DNA of 64,000 bases. Origin: Gigantopelta aegis. Lineage: Eukaryota > Mollusca > Gastropoda > Neomphalida > Peltospiridae. The stretch is from positions 67,957,158-68,021,157 of the forward strand of contig NC_054701.1 of NCBI RefSeq assembly GCF_016097555.1, written 5' to 3'. Position numbers and translations under genes: made by a program. The notes under the pieces were generated by a model. The model did not search any database. It saw only the letters and a program-made list of their open reading frames with translations, and was not told the DNA's origin. Shown piece after piece: positions 47,586 through 58,755 of this stretch (the stretch's first letter is position 1; each line of letters begins with the position of its first letter).

Positions 47586-47676
47586 ATGCCAGCTCTGAGC
47601 CTTAACCTTTCACCCATCGAACAAGTCTGGGACGGCATGGGGCGACGCCTCGCACAACGTGAACATTTGGTAATTT
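47586..47676 (+). pseudogene. Fragment of a Tc1-like transposase C-terminus
   Basis: The frame NLSPIEQVWDGMGRRLAQRE matches the region around the catalytic Glu of Tc1 transposases. Nothing else of the gene remains. Confidence 0.7.
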
Positions 47677-47689
47677 TTGACACGAAGAA

Positions 47690-48292
47690 AGGAAAGAAAG
47701 AAATGTTTTATTTAACGACGCACTCAACACATTTTATTTATGGTTATATGGCGTCAAACATATGGTGAAGGACCACACAGATAATGAGATAGGAAACCCG
47801 CCTTGTGTCACTTCACGGGCTACTCTCTCTTTTTTCGATTAGCAGCAAGGGATCTTTTATATGCACCATCCCACAGGCAGGGTAGTACATACCACGGTCT
47901 TTGATATACCAGTCGTAGTGCACTGGTTGGAACGAGAAATAGCCCAATGGGCCCACCGACGGGCGAAGGAAGAAAGGAAATGTTTATTTAATGACGTACT
48001 CAACACATTGTATTCACGGTTATATGGCGTCAGACATGGTTAAGGACGACACAGATATATAGAGGAAACCAGCTGTCGCCACTTCATGGGCTACTCTTCG
48101 ATTAGCAGCAAGGGATCATTTATATGCACTATCCCACAGACAGGGTAGTACATACCCGACCTTTGTTACACCAGTCGTGGAGCACTGGCTTGAACGAGAA
48201 ATAGCCCAATGGGGCCACCGACGGCGATCGATCTTAAACCGACCGCGCATCAAGCGAACGCTTTACACTGGGCTACGTCCCGCCCCCTTTGG
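47690..48292 (-). mobile_element. Two adjacent SINEs, family b
   Basis: 47690-47964 is a copy without its tRNA-like head. 47965-48292 is a copy that retains the head (on the minus strand CGTAGCCCAGTGTAAAGC and GATCGATCGCCG). Both have the shared core. Confidence 0.75.
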
Positions 48293-48329
48293 CACAAAGT
48301 CTTATTGGAAATCCACTACATCTTTCCGT

Positions 48330-48665
48330 TAGCAGCTGGCTATTTCTCGCTCCAGCCAGTGCACCACGACTGGTACATCAAAGGCCGTGGTATGTGCTAT
48401 CCTGTCTATGGGATGGTGCATATAAAAGATCCCTTGCTGCTAATTGAAAAGAGTAGCCTATAAAGTGGCGACAGCAGGTTTCCTCCCTCAATATCTGTGT
48501 AGTCCTTATCCATATGTCCGACGCCATACAACCGTAAATAAAATGTGTTGAGTGCGTCGTTAAATAAAAACCGCCATTTTCTTCCGTTAGCAGCAAGGAC
48601 TCTTTTGTGTGCACTTTTCCACAGACAGAAAAATACACAACACGCCCTTCGATATACAAATTATG
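48330..48665. mobile_element. Truncated family-b SINE (+) and a SINE core fragment (-)
   Basis: 48340-48575 is a headless + copy ending in GTTAAATAAAA. 48590-48665 is a piece of core in the other direction. Confidence 0.65.
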
Positions 48666-48780
48666 GATGGCCTAGACTATAAGAGATCAGCCTAAAACGG
48701 CACCACTACCAAAACGGAACCATTTTCGTTGGCGAAAACGGAACCAATTTGGCTATAACGGTACCTCAATGTTGTTTTTG

Positions 48781-49140
48781 ACCGGCGTCGTGGTTAGGCC
48801 ATCGGTCTACAGGCTGGTAGATACTGGGTTCGGATCCCAGTCGAGGCATGGGATTTTTAATCCAGATAGGCTTACCGACTCCAAACCCTGAGTGAGTGCT
48901 CCGCAAGGCTCAATGGGTATGTGTAAACCACTTGCACCGACCAGTGATCCATACCTGGTTCAACAAAGGCCATGGTTTGTGCTATCCTGCCTGTGGGAAG
49001 CGCAAATAAAAGATCCCTTGCTGCTAATCGAAAAGAGTAGCCCATGTAGTGGCGACAGCGGGTTTCCTCTCAAAATCTGTGTGGTCCTTAACCATATATC
49101 TGTCTGCGTCGTTAAATAAAAAAATTCTTTCTTTCTTTTT
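48781..49140 (+). mobile_element. SINE, family a head with family b tail
   Basis: It is flanked by CAATGTTGTTTTTG at 48767-48780 and 49141-49154. The head is family a (GTTCGGATCCCAGTCGAGG), but the tail (GTGTGGTCCTTAACCATAT...TTCTTTC) is that of family b, so this copy is chimeric. Confidence 0.85.
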
Positions 49141-50130
49141 CAATGTTGTTTTTGGTTGTTTGTTTTTTTAGTTGTGTTTTTTAAAATAAAGGACCTAACA
49201 GTTCAAAGACCGTGTTGTGTCTGGTCCGAACATTTATTCGTAAAACTAAAAGTAAAATTGTTTTGGAAATAACAAAATAATATGTAATTTAGACATTTTT
49301 ATGTGCAATTTATAAAAATAAATAACGTCTTGTAAATTTCAAGTATGAAAAAAGGCGTTTCCTGTCATCGTTTGAAACTCGCCCCCAAAACCAAATTGCC
49401 TCCTACCAACTCGCCCAGTGACGATATAAAGTTTGTTTTGTTTAACGACACCAATAGAGCACATTGATTTATTAATCGTCGGTTATTGGATGTCAAACAT
49501 TAGTGACGATATAAGGGAAATAATATACAATGTATAGCTTTTGCACGTAAAATATCCCTTGCTGCATTTCCAAAACAAAATGTAGTGGGTTTCCTTTGAT
49601 GACTACGTGTCAGAATTACCAAATGTTTTGACTAATTAATCAATGTGCTGTAGTAAAACAAAACAAACTTTAATCTTCTGTTCGTACAATGTTACTAATA
49701 TATTTTAAAACTTATTACAACATGCGCGTATTCTATGGTATCGCGATACGACACTGTAGGCTGTTACACCTCTATCAACCCTTTCCCTCCCATACGCTGT
49801 TTACACGTGGTGTTCCTTCAAGGCGTACATAACATAACAACAAAAGTTTACAAAGTGAAAGCATTTTATTTATTTTGTTTGTTCATAAAACACGGGGAAA
49901 AAAAATATATATATTTTGTTTTATATATATCTTGGTTGTTTTGGGTTCTTTTTCAACATGTCCATGTTGACCAGTTCAATTGTATAGTATATAGCTAAAT
50001 GTCTTTATATAGGCTATGTCTGTTGACCAATCTCTTCTGTTAATGTATATGATGTTTTAGTCCATATGGACAGGGCCATGGATAGACGAGCATTTGGTGA
50101 GCAGCTAGTTTAAAGATATATATATATATA
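49141..50130. other. Intergenic with SINE ends
   Basis: Tail pieces of family b (49425-49500, minus) and family c (49545-49675, plus) are present. At 50015-50035 there is a piece like the LINE tail. No gene seen. Confidence 0.45.
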
Positions 50131-51624
50131 CTCTTCAAAAAAAGAAACGCAAAAGGGTACAAATGGGTTATAACTCCGATTTTATGTTTCCTACCGGTTC
50201 ATGCTTTGTGAATATAAGGTCATTGCATGTCCCAAACACATTCCCACGGTTACATTCGATAAAACGCAGCTACTGTACAATAAAGTTCCAAAATGTGAAT
50301 ATTCGCAAAAACGCAGCCACGTGCAAACCATGTCACCACTGCACGTGCGTTGTCTGCACGTGCAACATGAACACCGACAGTATAAAAGTGCAGGGTGTTC
50401 GCTTGCCTGGCCTCTGTATCTGGCCGACAGTTGACAATCCAGGACATGCCACGTCTCAGTGAACCGCAGAGAAACAATGCCATCGGCCGACTAGACGCAG
50501 GCGAATCCAGAACGGCCGTTGCCAGGGCATTCCATGTGTCCCCAAGCACCATCTCCAGACTGTGGGACCGTTACCAGCAACATGGATCAACACGTGACCT
50601 CCTTAGATCCGGTCGACCACGGGTCACTACCCCCGGGCAGGACCGCTACATCCGGGTACGCCACATTCGGGAACGATTGACTACTGCCACATCCACAGCC
50701 GCAGCAATACCAGGTTTGCGCAGGATATCCGACCAGACCGTACGGAACCGCCTACGTGAGGTAGGAATTCGTGCCAGACGTCCAGTTCGAGGTGTCATCT
50801 TAACACCACAACACCGTCGACTCCGACTGCAGTGGTGCCAGATTCATCGACAATGGCCTCAACTGCGATGGAGACAGGTGTGGTTCAGTGACGAGTCCCG
50901 ATTTCTGCTCCGACGTCATGATGGAAGATGTCGCGTGTATAGGCGTCGTGGTGAACGTTATGCGGAAAACTGCGTGCAGGAAGTGGACAGATTCGGCGGG
51001 GGTAGTGTCATGGTGTGGGCAGCCATCTCACACACTGGCAGAACTGACCTGGTCCACGTGCAGGGCAACCTGAATGCACAGGGCTACATTGACCAGATCC
51101 TCCGGCCACACATCGTTCCAGTTATGGCCAACGCCAACGCAGTGTTCCAACATGACAACGCCAGGCCTCACACAGCACGTCTCACAACGGCTTTCCTACA
51201 GAACAACAACATTAATGTCCTTCCTTGGCCATCGATATCACCGGATTTGAACCCAATTGAGCATCTATGGGACGAGTTGGACCGACGCCTCCGACAGCGA
51301 CAACCACAGCCCCAGACCCTGCCCGAGCTGGCAGCAGCCTTGCAGGCCGAGTGGGCCACCATCCCCCGGGACGTCATCCGTACTCTGGTTGCTTCAATGG
51401 GCAGGCGGTGCCAGGCAGTTGTCAACACACGCGGAGGCCACACCCGGTATTGACTCCAGATGACCTTGACCTTGGTGGTGTGTCCTATCACTTACTCACA
51501 ATGGACTAGGGTGAATTGTGAACAATCCTGCAACATTTGGTAATTATCGGACTCGCCATTCAATAATTAAATCAATTCTCCAAATGTTACGACAATGTGG
51601 TTTTGCGTTTCTTCTTTTGAAGAG
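50131..51624 (+). mobile_element. Tc1-type transposon with an intact transposase frame
   Basis: A 1494-bp element bounded by TA. Its ends CTCTTCAAAA...GAAACGCAAAA and the complement TTTTGCGTTTC...TTTTGAAGAG are inverted repeats. Together with an undamaged coding region this suggests a recent insertion. Confidence 0.9.
50446..51453 (+). CDS. Tc1-like transposase, DD34E, 335 residues
   Basis: ATG at 50446 starts MPRLSEPQRNNAIGRLDAGE. The N-terminal paired-like helix-turn-helix (TAVARAFHVSPSTISRLWDR) is followed by a GRPR motif, which binds the element's ends. The catalytic triad is FSDESRF (Asp), QHDNARPH (Asp) and SPDLNPIEHLWD (Glu), with 34 residues between the last two; the GGGSVMVW motif is also present. 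The length is normal for Tc1 enzymes, and no stop or frameshift is present. GC content is well above the surroundings. The in-frame codons upstream of this ATG (from 50395) do not resemble transposase. Activity is possible but unproven. Confidence 0.93.
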   Translation: MPRLSEPQRNNAIGRLDAGESRTAVARAFHVSPSTISRLWDRYQQHGSTRDLLRSGRPRVTTPGQDRYIRVRHIRERLTTATSTAAAIPGLRRISDQTVRNRLREVGIRARRPVRGVILTPQHRRLRLQWCQIHRQWPQLRWRQVWFSDESRFLLRRHDGRCRVYRRRGERYAENCVQEVDRFGGGSVMVWAAISHTGRTDLVHVQGNLNAQGYIDQILRPHIVPVMANANAVFQHDNARPHTARLTTAFLQNNNINVLPWPSISPDLNPIEHLWDELDRRLRQRQPQPQTLPELAAALQAEWATIPRDVIRTLVASMGRRCQAVVNTRGGHTRY

Positions 51625-51639
51625 TATATATTCCCATCT

Positions 51640-52331
51640 CTGTAAGCGCTGTCATACCTCAAAGATTTCCTCCTAGTGCATGGTGACACGCTGTCGGAGA
51701 TATGTGCGCAGGCGACCTTCCTGCACAAGGCGTGTCTGTATAAGCGGCATGGATACCTCAGTGTGAAGTTCATGGATGAGACGTAAATACCCAATGGCTG
51801 GTCACATATTGGCATTTATCCGTCGATGCCAACCTGCAATACGTGAAAAAGTCATTGTAAATTCAATAAATAAAATTTGCAGTATGTAACATATATAAGT
51901 ATACTATATAAGTACTTACAGTTTTTGGTCTAGTAGAGAGGAAAATGTGAATACAGGATCTCGGTGTAAGAGATTACATACATATGTACATGCAAATATC
52001 AGCTGGAAAGTATAGCTGCTTTCTCCATCTGTATAAAGTGAATGAAATAAGTAAATAAAGTGAAGCAGTCTTAAACATACAAAAATCTAACCTTCCACGT
52101 GGTCCTTGGTTCTGACGGTTACGTTGTAGACTGACCAACATGATGGAACAAATAGCGGATATTATATCCACTGTCGGCCAACGTAGTCGATCAGTTCTCT
52201 CAGCTTCCCGTGTCTTGGTACCAGAGTTGATTTTCATATACATTTGGTGTATGTGTGTCGCTGGTAGAAATGGAAGAGCCATTATCTTCCTCGCAAACTT
52301 GTGTACTGAATCGTCCTGTTTGTATGCAACC
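51640..52331 (-). pseudogene. C-terminal remnant of a MULE transposase (FLYWCH-associated type)
   Basis: Reading leftward from 52331: DDSVHKFARKIMALPFLPAT, then a gap, then (51840-51640) GWHRRINANM and RLIHELHTEVSMPLIQTRL, with several stops. These phrases resemble the end of MULE-type transposases found with FLYWCH fingers. No catalytic residue is left. The match is from memory of the family and is moderate. Confidence 0.45.
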
Positions 52332-53250
52332 TGAAAAATATATCACGAGATTGATAAAAAAATTTAAAAAACAAAATTAAAATTGAAATAACATATTTCA
52401 AAACAAACCGGGTAATTTATTTCTTTGGGATGGGAAGCTTTTTACCAATCTTTGCTTTTTGGCAAATTCTAGAAATTGAGATTTTTTTTTTTTAAATTGC
52501 ACATTAAAATTTATAAAGTAATCACTATACAATTACATCGGACTAATTAAAACCCAAATTAATCCCATTCCTTTTTTCATGTGATATACCCAAGTTTGCT
52601 AGCTCATACTAGCTTATTGAACTACCACAGGCAAAAAAAATTTCTTTTTAAAATGTGTTGCCTTTATTAAATGTTGAATAATGTAAACAACACGTTTTTT
52701 GTTGTTGTTGCAAACACCTGTGGACGATTGTCTGCATATTGCCAACATCTAGCAGCCTATTACTTCTATCTCCCTTATGGACATAAAAATAAAACAAAGT
52801 AATAAATTATTAATATAGCTGTTGTTTTATGGAGCATGTCATCGTTCACAACTTTTAAAATATTTGGTGCGGTTTCAGCCAACACTAGGTTCCATTTTGT
52901 CCATAAATTTTGGTTCCGTGTTATGCTTAGGGCAGTTTTGGCAATGTGCGTTTTTGCTATAACCCGACTATAATACACACGGCTATCGTATGTACAGCCA
53001 CTCACCGCTCCGACGGCAGTGAGGAAAATGGAGTTGTCTACTCTTGGACCGTTTCCAACAAAAATGGTGGTGAATTATTGTTGAATTTTATGTTTTAGAC
53101 TACATGTGAATAACTAAACGCATCTACATGTAGACCGATATTGTGGAAATACTCATATTTATGGTAATTTATAAACGCTACAGTAAACTTGATTGCATGT
53201 TGCTTACATATAACAATTAATTGTTTGCGATTTGTAACTTTGTCACTCAC
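52332..53250. other. Intergenic, no gene seen
   Basis: AT-rich with T and A runs. No exon or transposon end was recognised. Confidence 0.4.
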
Positions 53251-53259
53251 AGAGTCCGA

Positions 53260-53609
53260 TAGTTCATAAAAATAAACTCGAATGTAAATGCACATTGAGT
53301 TTATAGGCCCGGCGCCATTTTCCATTAGCAAATACAGAGCCGTTCCGAGCAATTTTGCTCGGAACGGATATGTGGTCGAAATAGCGAATTGTGGTCGAAA
53401 TAGCGATTGACACCACCTTTTCCCACCCTAATCGTGTAGTGTGATCTTTTTCGGGCATATGCAGACTAAGAAATACTTACTTTGAAACGATCTTCACTTT
53501 GAATTAAAGGAAAAACTCCCATAATGCACCGTGCGTTTTAAACCCAAGTCATACGGTCGGTCGTTTAAACTCAATGTGCATTTACATTTGAGTTTATTTT
53601 TATGAACTA
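53260..53609. mobile_element. TIR element with 9-bp target duplication
   Basis: 350 bp with 44-bp terminal inverted repeats starting TAGTTCATAAAAATAAACTC (one mismatch between arms). It is flanked by AGAGTCCGA at 53251-53259 and 53610-53618. Inside is a perfect hairpin, CCGTTCCGAGC...GCTCGGAACGG (53340-53367), and a doubled GTGGTCGAAATAGCGA. It is non-coding; a 9-bp duplication points to the Mutator-like group. Confidence 0.85.
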
Positions 53610-53795
53610 AGAGTCCGACAGATTCAACTGAGATTAGTTGTGATTGAATGTCCTTCAACCCTATCCTATTTATATGTGGCGATAGGGCAAGAGCATACTT
53701 TCAATTTTCAACAACCAGACAGTCGCCAAATTATGTGCGTTTGAATAAACTCGCTCGAAATAAGTATTATGACATCACAGGCTCATGGATCGAAT

Positions 53796-54742
53796 TAGCC
53801 CGAGTACTCTGACTGTAAGAGAGCTAGACGGACATTTGGACATAAACACGCTCTCATTACAGTCAGAGACCAACCTATGTCTTTTTTTGGCAATTCCTGA
53901 CTACCAAACGGTAGGCAACGAGTCCCGCTCTAATACCACAACAGTCCTATGTTTGACGTCAAATACCTTTACATCAATAATTTTCGAGTTAAGTGATACA
54001 AAAAAATCCACATATTAATCACTAATACACATACTACAGAAAGAAACCCGACAGCACCCACATTCAGCTACGCTTCGTGACACTCCGTCGCAACAATTGC
54101 AAAGCTCGGCGATCTATTTCGAGACGTAGACCACGTGATCGCGCACTGGGCGATTCCGCCTTTTGCAGCAGTTACAGGGGCCGTCTCATATCAAGCGAAG
54201 TTACAACATGGAAGAGTTGGCTAATGCAGTTTTGGATGAATTTGGATTTCATTACGTCATTAAACCAAAACAATTACACATTATTGATTCCATTTTGAAT
54301 TTGAAGGATACATTTGGGGTGTTATCGACAGGATACGGCAAAAGTATGTGCTACGTACTGCCTCCTCTTATGAGATGACCCCTGTAACTGCTGCACAAGG
54401 CGGAATCGCCCAGTCTCGAAATAGATTGCCGAGCTTTGTAATTGTTGCGACGAAGTGTCACGAAGCGTAGCTGAATGTGGGTGCTGTCGGGTTTCTTTCT
54501 GTAGTATGTGTATTAGTGATTAATATGTGGATTTTTTTGTATCACTTAACTCGAAAATGATTGATGTAAAGGTATTTGACGTCTAACATAGGATTGTTGT
54601 GGTATTAGAGCGGGACTCGTTGCCTACCGTTTGGTAGTCAGGAATTGCCAAAAAAAGACATAGGTTGGTCTCTGACTGTAATGAGAGCGTGTTTATGTCC
54701 AAATGTCCGTCTAGCTGTCTTACAGTCAGAGTACTCGGGCTA
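53796..54742 (+). mobile_element. Long-TIR Mutator-like element carrying a helicase fragment
   Basis: 947 bp flanked by the exact 9-bp duplication GGATCGAAT (53787-53795 and 54743-54751). The TIRs, 53796-54187 and 54372-54742, start TAGCCCGAGTACTCTGACTG and differ by small indels (22 bp missing on the right). Each TIR has a TGACGTCA-like site (53954-53961; mutated on the right) and the left one has CCACGTGATC. The core (54188-54371) is the start of a RecQ-type helicase gene. Relatives lie at 16366-17722 and 21540-21770. Confidence 0.88.
54208..54378 (+). pseudogene. RecQ-type DNA helicase, N-terminal fragment inside a transposon
   Basis: The frame MEELANAVLDEFGF leads into a Q-motif-like KPKQLHIIDSILN and then motif I (Walker A) as FGVLSTGYGKSMCYVLPPLM. 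It stops at TGA in the right TIR. RecQ helicases have TGYGKS here and continue with a DEAH box and other motifs, all absent, so the fragment cannot unwind DNA. A full family member would have several hundred more residues. The fragment begins with its own ATG and what looks like its leader, which merges into the TIR. The donor gene is not in this window. Confidence 0.8.
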
Positions 54743-54782
54743 GGATCGAATGTCCTCAACCTCTGAGTCTGTAGTGTTTATC

Positions 54783-56512
54783 GGTATCAGGTCGTTTCGT
54801 AAGTTACGTAACCATACCGTTTCGTACCATACCGGTTTGTACCCAAAAGCATACCAGTTTGTACCCAAAGGGATACCAGTTCGTAACCAGAGGAACATCG
54901 GCATACCAGTTCGTACCCACATTTGTACATGTTATTTAATGAAAAACAAAACAACAAAAATCCAAGCCAACTGCATTTTAATAATTAGCGAATCATGTCA
55001 AGCGAAGTCAGCTTATTTGTTGAAATATTTCAAACACATAACATTTTTATTTTTACATGACAAAAAACATTTTATGTACAAACACAATTGTATTTATTTA
55101 TTTATTTTCGCATTTTGTATTTTCGTATTTATGTCCTCAATTCAGCCAACGAATGTTCTTCCTAACGTTCGCAAACTATTTGATTGATGTACGTCGTGTC
55201 CATTTGGTTTAACGTGAAGCGCACAAACCAGTCTAGCGAACGTTTTGTTTTCGCTCGGTCTGGCTAAACTGAGACCTTGAGATAGCCTACATGTCTTTCG
55301 GCCCTGAACTAGCATGTGTATTCAAATCGACATGCATTGTCAGTCTGTTTTTATTACTTTGGTTCAAAGATTTTACAAAGTGAAAATATCAAGTTACGGA
55401 TCTTCCAGACATTGCTGTCATACATCTTGAATTTATATACAAACAGGACCAGTCAGCCAAACAAACAATAAAGTTCTATTCAAACAGGACCATTCAGCCA
55501 CATTACCAAATAGTTACATCAATAAGTTTATTAAAGATTTAGTGTTTGGGCTGGTATTATTTATTTAGGCTTGATGGAAAATAAAATATTCAAATACATT
55601 TACATCGGGTCACCCTTATGCTATTGCAAATTCATTATGGGAGGGTCGTTAAAAATTAGGGTAAAAGCAAATGTCTGATACTGCATTATGATTACGATAA
55701 TGTTGAATAGTCCTTTGTTGATATTTGTGTCCATTTAACAATACATAGCGCAATAATCTATACCAAAAATGATTATAAAAAACATAGTAATGAAATATTT
55801 GACAAAAAAAAGTACGAAACATGTAGGCCTACACACCTTTTTACAAAATAAGATCGTCTGCTTAAAATAGCACAGCAAATGGTAGTGAGTGCTGGGTGCA
55901 CATTACTTTCTACATCCGTTCGGACTAAGCAAAAAGCAGATTGGACATGTTGCGACAGATACTAAATATGTGTTAAAGCAAATGGATAAATTATTATATC
56001 GACAATGTAGGCATTATTAGACCTAAAAAAAAGTCCACATTCCAAAAACATGGGATATCAGATATTATTATATTTTTGTTATATGTGCATGCGTGTGCGC
56101 ACGTAAGTACGTGTGCGTGTATGAATGTTTTTGTTTTGAGACTAAATATACAGGTCTACAAAAAGAGGATCGGTCCCTCAAGCGAAATATTTGGTATGCT
56201 TTTTGGTTACGAAAAGGTATGCTTTTTGGTTACGAAAAGGTATGCTTTTTGGTTACGAAACGGCATGCTTCAGTGATGCACAGCACATAATTGCTCATTT
56301 AATGCTTATAAAAGATACTGAGTGATTATTACAACAAATTTTTTGTTAAATGTTACAATATGTTTGTAATATAACATTATAATTGTGTATTTGAAAAAAA
56401 TATTAATGTTAGGTGTAATGTATGACATTATTTAATTGGTTACGAACTGGTATGCTAGTGGTTACCAAACGGTATGGTACGAACATGTTTGGGTACGAAA
56501 CGTTTAGAAACC
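54783..56512. mobile_element. Foldback element with minisatellite arms and 9-bp target duplication
   Basis: 1730 bp flanked by GTGTTTATC at 54774-54782 and 56513-56521. The left arm repeats CATACCAGTTTGTACCCAAA-like units of about 20-25 bp, and the right arm repeats GGTATGCTTTTTGGTTACGA in inverse orientation (three near-exact copies at 56192-56262). The ends are GGTATCAGGTCGTTTCGTA and the complement of GGTTTCTAAACGTTTCGTA. The interior is AT-rich and I find no gene in it. Confidence 0.85.
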
Positions 56513-56692
56513 GTGTTTATCTTCGGGAGATCAATTTCGGTGGGCATACTCAATCACTTCCAAAATATATCAGTTATGATGCAAATAGCTATATTTTTTT
56601 GTCTCGCCTTTACAATACAAAAGCGAGATCATAGGTAATACTTATCCAGTTGCAACAGTGTCAACTTCTGTGTTTAGACTATTGTCCGAACC

Positions 56693-57326
56693 AAATTGTT
56701 AACAACTACAAAAAATTACTCTCCTACTTTTAATTGCCGTTAGATTTCCTTCAGAGTTTGTCCAGACACAAATCACAAAAAGACCACTACAAATATACTG
56801 ATTCCACACACGAGACTGCAACAATGTCGCCGATATCGTCTTTGCTGAGAATGCATAGGAAAAAATACATGCAGTTTTCTGCCATCTGCCATGTTGCTTG
56901 TTTATGGAATACTCTTGAAAAGGGGTGAAAGCCTCCAAAGTATGTGACACAATTAATATGAAATCAATGATCTCTAGTGGTATCATTAATTTTTTTTTAA
57001 TAATAATAAAAAATAATAATAAATAATATGACGTCATCACGTTTGCTTTTATATCATAACTTGTTATGACGTTGTTAGATTAAGTCCTATCCTGTCACCC
57101 CTCTTGAAGAATATTAAAAATAAGAAGTCAAAATGGCAGCTGATACAAAATTACATGCTTTTTGCCCTATGCGCTCTCAACGAAGTCGATATAGGTGACA
57201 TAATTATTATTTGGTATGTGGAATCTGTGTCATTGTAATGGTTTTTTCAAGATTTCTGTCTGGACAAACTAACTGCAATTAAAGGTAGGAGAGTAATTTT
57301 TCATAGTTAACAATTCGGTTCGGACA
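56693..57326. mobile_element. Foldback element with long imperfect TIRs
   Basis: Its ends are TGTCCGAACC and GGTTCGGACA. Inverted similarity continues for roughly 270 bp on each side (shared words: TTACTCTCCTAC, GTTTGTCCAGACA). The 9-bp flanks TTAGACTAT and TTAGTTCAT match at 6 positions, possibly a decayed duplication. Confidence 0.7.
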
Positions 57327-58755
57327 TTAGTTCATCAAGATTAACCTCAAGTGCAAGTTCATCAAGTTTAACAACAAAATAATGCTTTAAAATAAAAGTA
57401 AAATAATTTCTTTAAAAGTAACTAAAAGTTTTAAACTTTTCCTGACCTTTGCTTTCGTCAGTTTTCTTTTTCTTTTTTAGGGGTAGTGGGGGCGGGGTAC
57501 CTACTTTTATTTTATTTTTTAAAGTTTTTTCCTTTTTTGTTGTTGCGACTTTTTAAAAATAATTTATATATATATATTTTTTTAAATAAAATATGTTCAA
57601 TCTGTGTGTGCATGCACATGAGAGTGAACGAGCATCTATGTGTTTGTTTCTTATGCTAAGCCCATATGAATGACATGTGAAGTGGGGACACACTATGGTG
57701 GTGGTAATTTACGACAAGGCGCTTCACTTTCATCAACCTGACTTGTAAAACAACATAAATGACTTGATAATATAATAAGCTATTTAACTAAATATATTTT
57801 AATTTGCATTAATAGAATGAAATGGGGTTATAGTATTTTTCTCTTTTAAAAAATCCAAAGAAAAAAATGTATAACTAGGCCTATTAGTAGGGTACGTTGG
57901 AGCAAAAATTACCACTCTTGATACTCAAATGATAATGTTCTTTTCTTTGGAACTATGTAATTGGTCAGTTCTGTGAAAATCTTTTAGGTGGGAAAGTCTA
58001 CTTAATCAAGATTTTTACTGGATTATTTACAGTAATAAAGCATGATGGCTGATAATGTCCATTACCATTTTAGTGGTGGTAGGTACTTCCCAATACCCTG
58101 TGATGTTAAAAAAATATACCGACAGTACATAATTTTGTGTCTAGATGGCAGTATTATTAATGGCTTGTTTACCTACCAAAGAGACACCTGCCAATCAGGA
58201 ATCACAAGTGGAGGCCACTGAAAGTAAAGACCAATTAACTAAGAAAACACTGTTTATCATTTCAGTACGTAGGTTATTGAAATTTGAATGGACAAAACAT
58301 GATACAGTGGTTTATTTTGTATTGTAAAATAATATATACTTATTAATGCCTTACTGGGATGGATATTATTACAGTTCTCAGACTAATATCTGATGTGATG
58401 CCTTAAATAAAAACTATTCTGTTTTGGCGAATAGATGTTTGGTCAGAACCAACCAATGTTAAAATGGCAATCCATGCAGAAAGCAACACTAATTTTCCCC
58501 CAATAAATTTTGGAATGCTCACTCGACCACTGGCCAGTGAAAAACAACACAAATATTCTGGTGCCTCTAGAATACATCATGAAATGAAGCATTTTGATAA
58601 AGATCTTGAAAGACCATTAACAAGAACTTTTAGTCACATGGTCATAGAAAATTGACAGTTTTTAACACTAACCACACTCTAGCCCTTTGAATTCTTACAT
58701 ATAAATCAGCTATGGCTAAAGAACAGTAAAGCTACACAGACTGGTTCTTTGATCA
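57327..58755. other. Intergenic, no gene supported
   Basis: Two open frames of about 60 codons (58145-58327 and 58464-58655) have neither recognisable domains nor convincing splice context. The remainder is AT-rich. Confidence 0.4.

Noticed and set aside
58145..58655. Two frames of about 60 codons, considered as exons of an unknown gene
   Set aside because: No convincing acceptor/donor pairs in matching phase and no motif.
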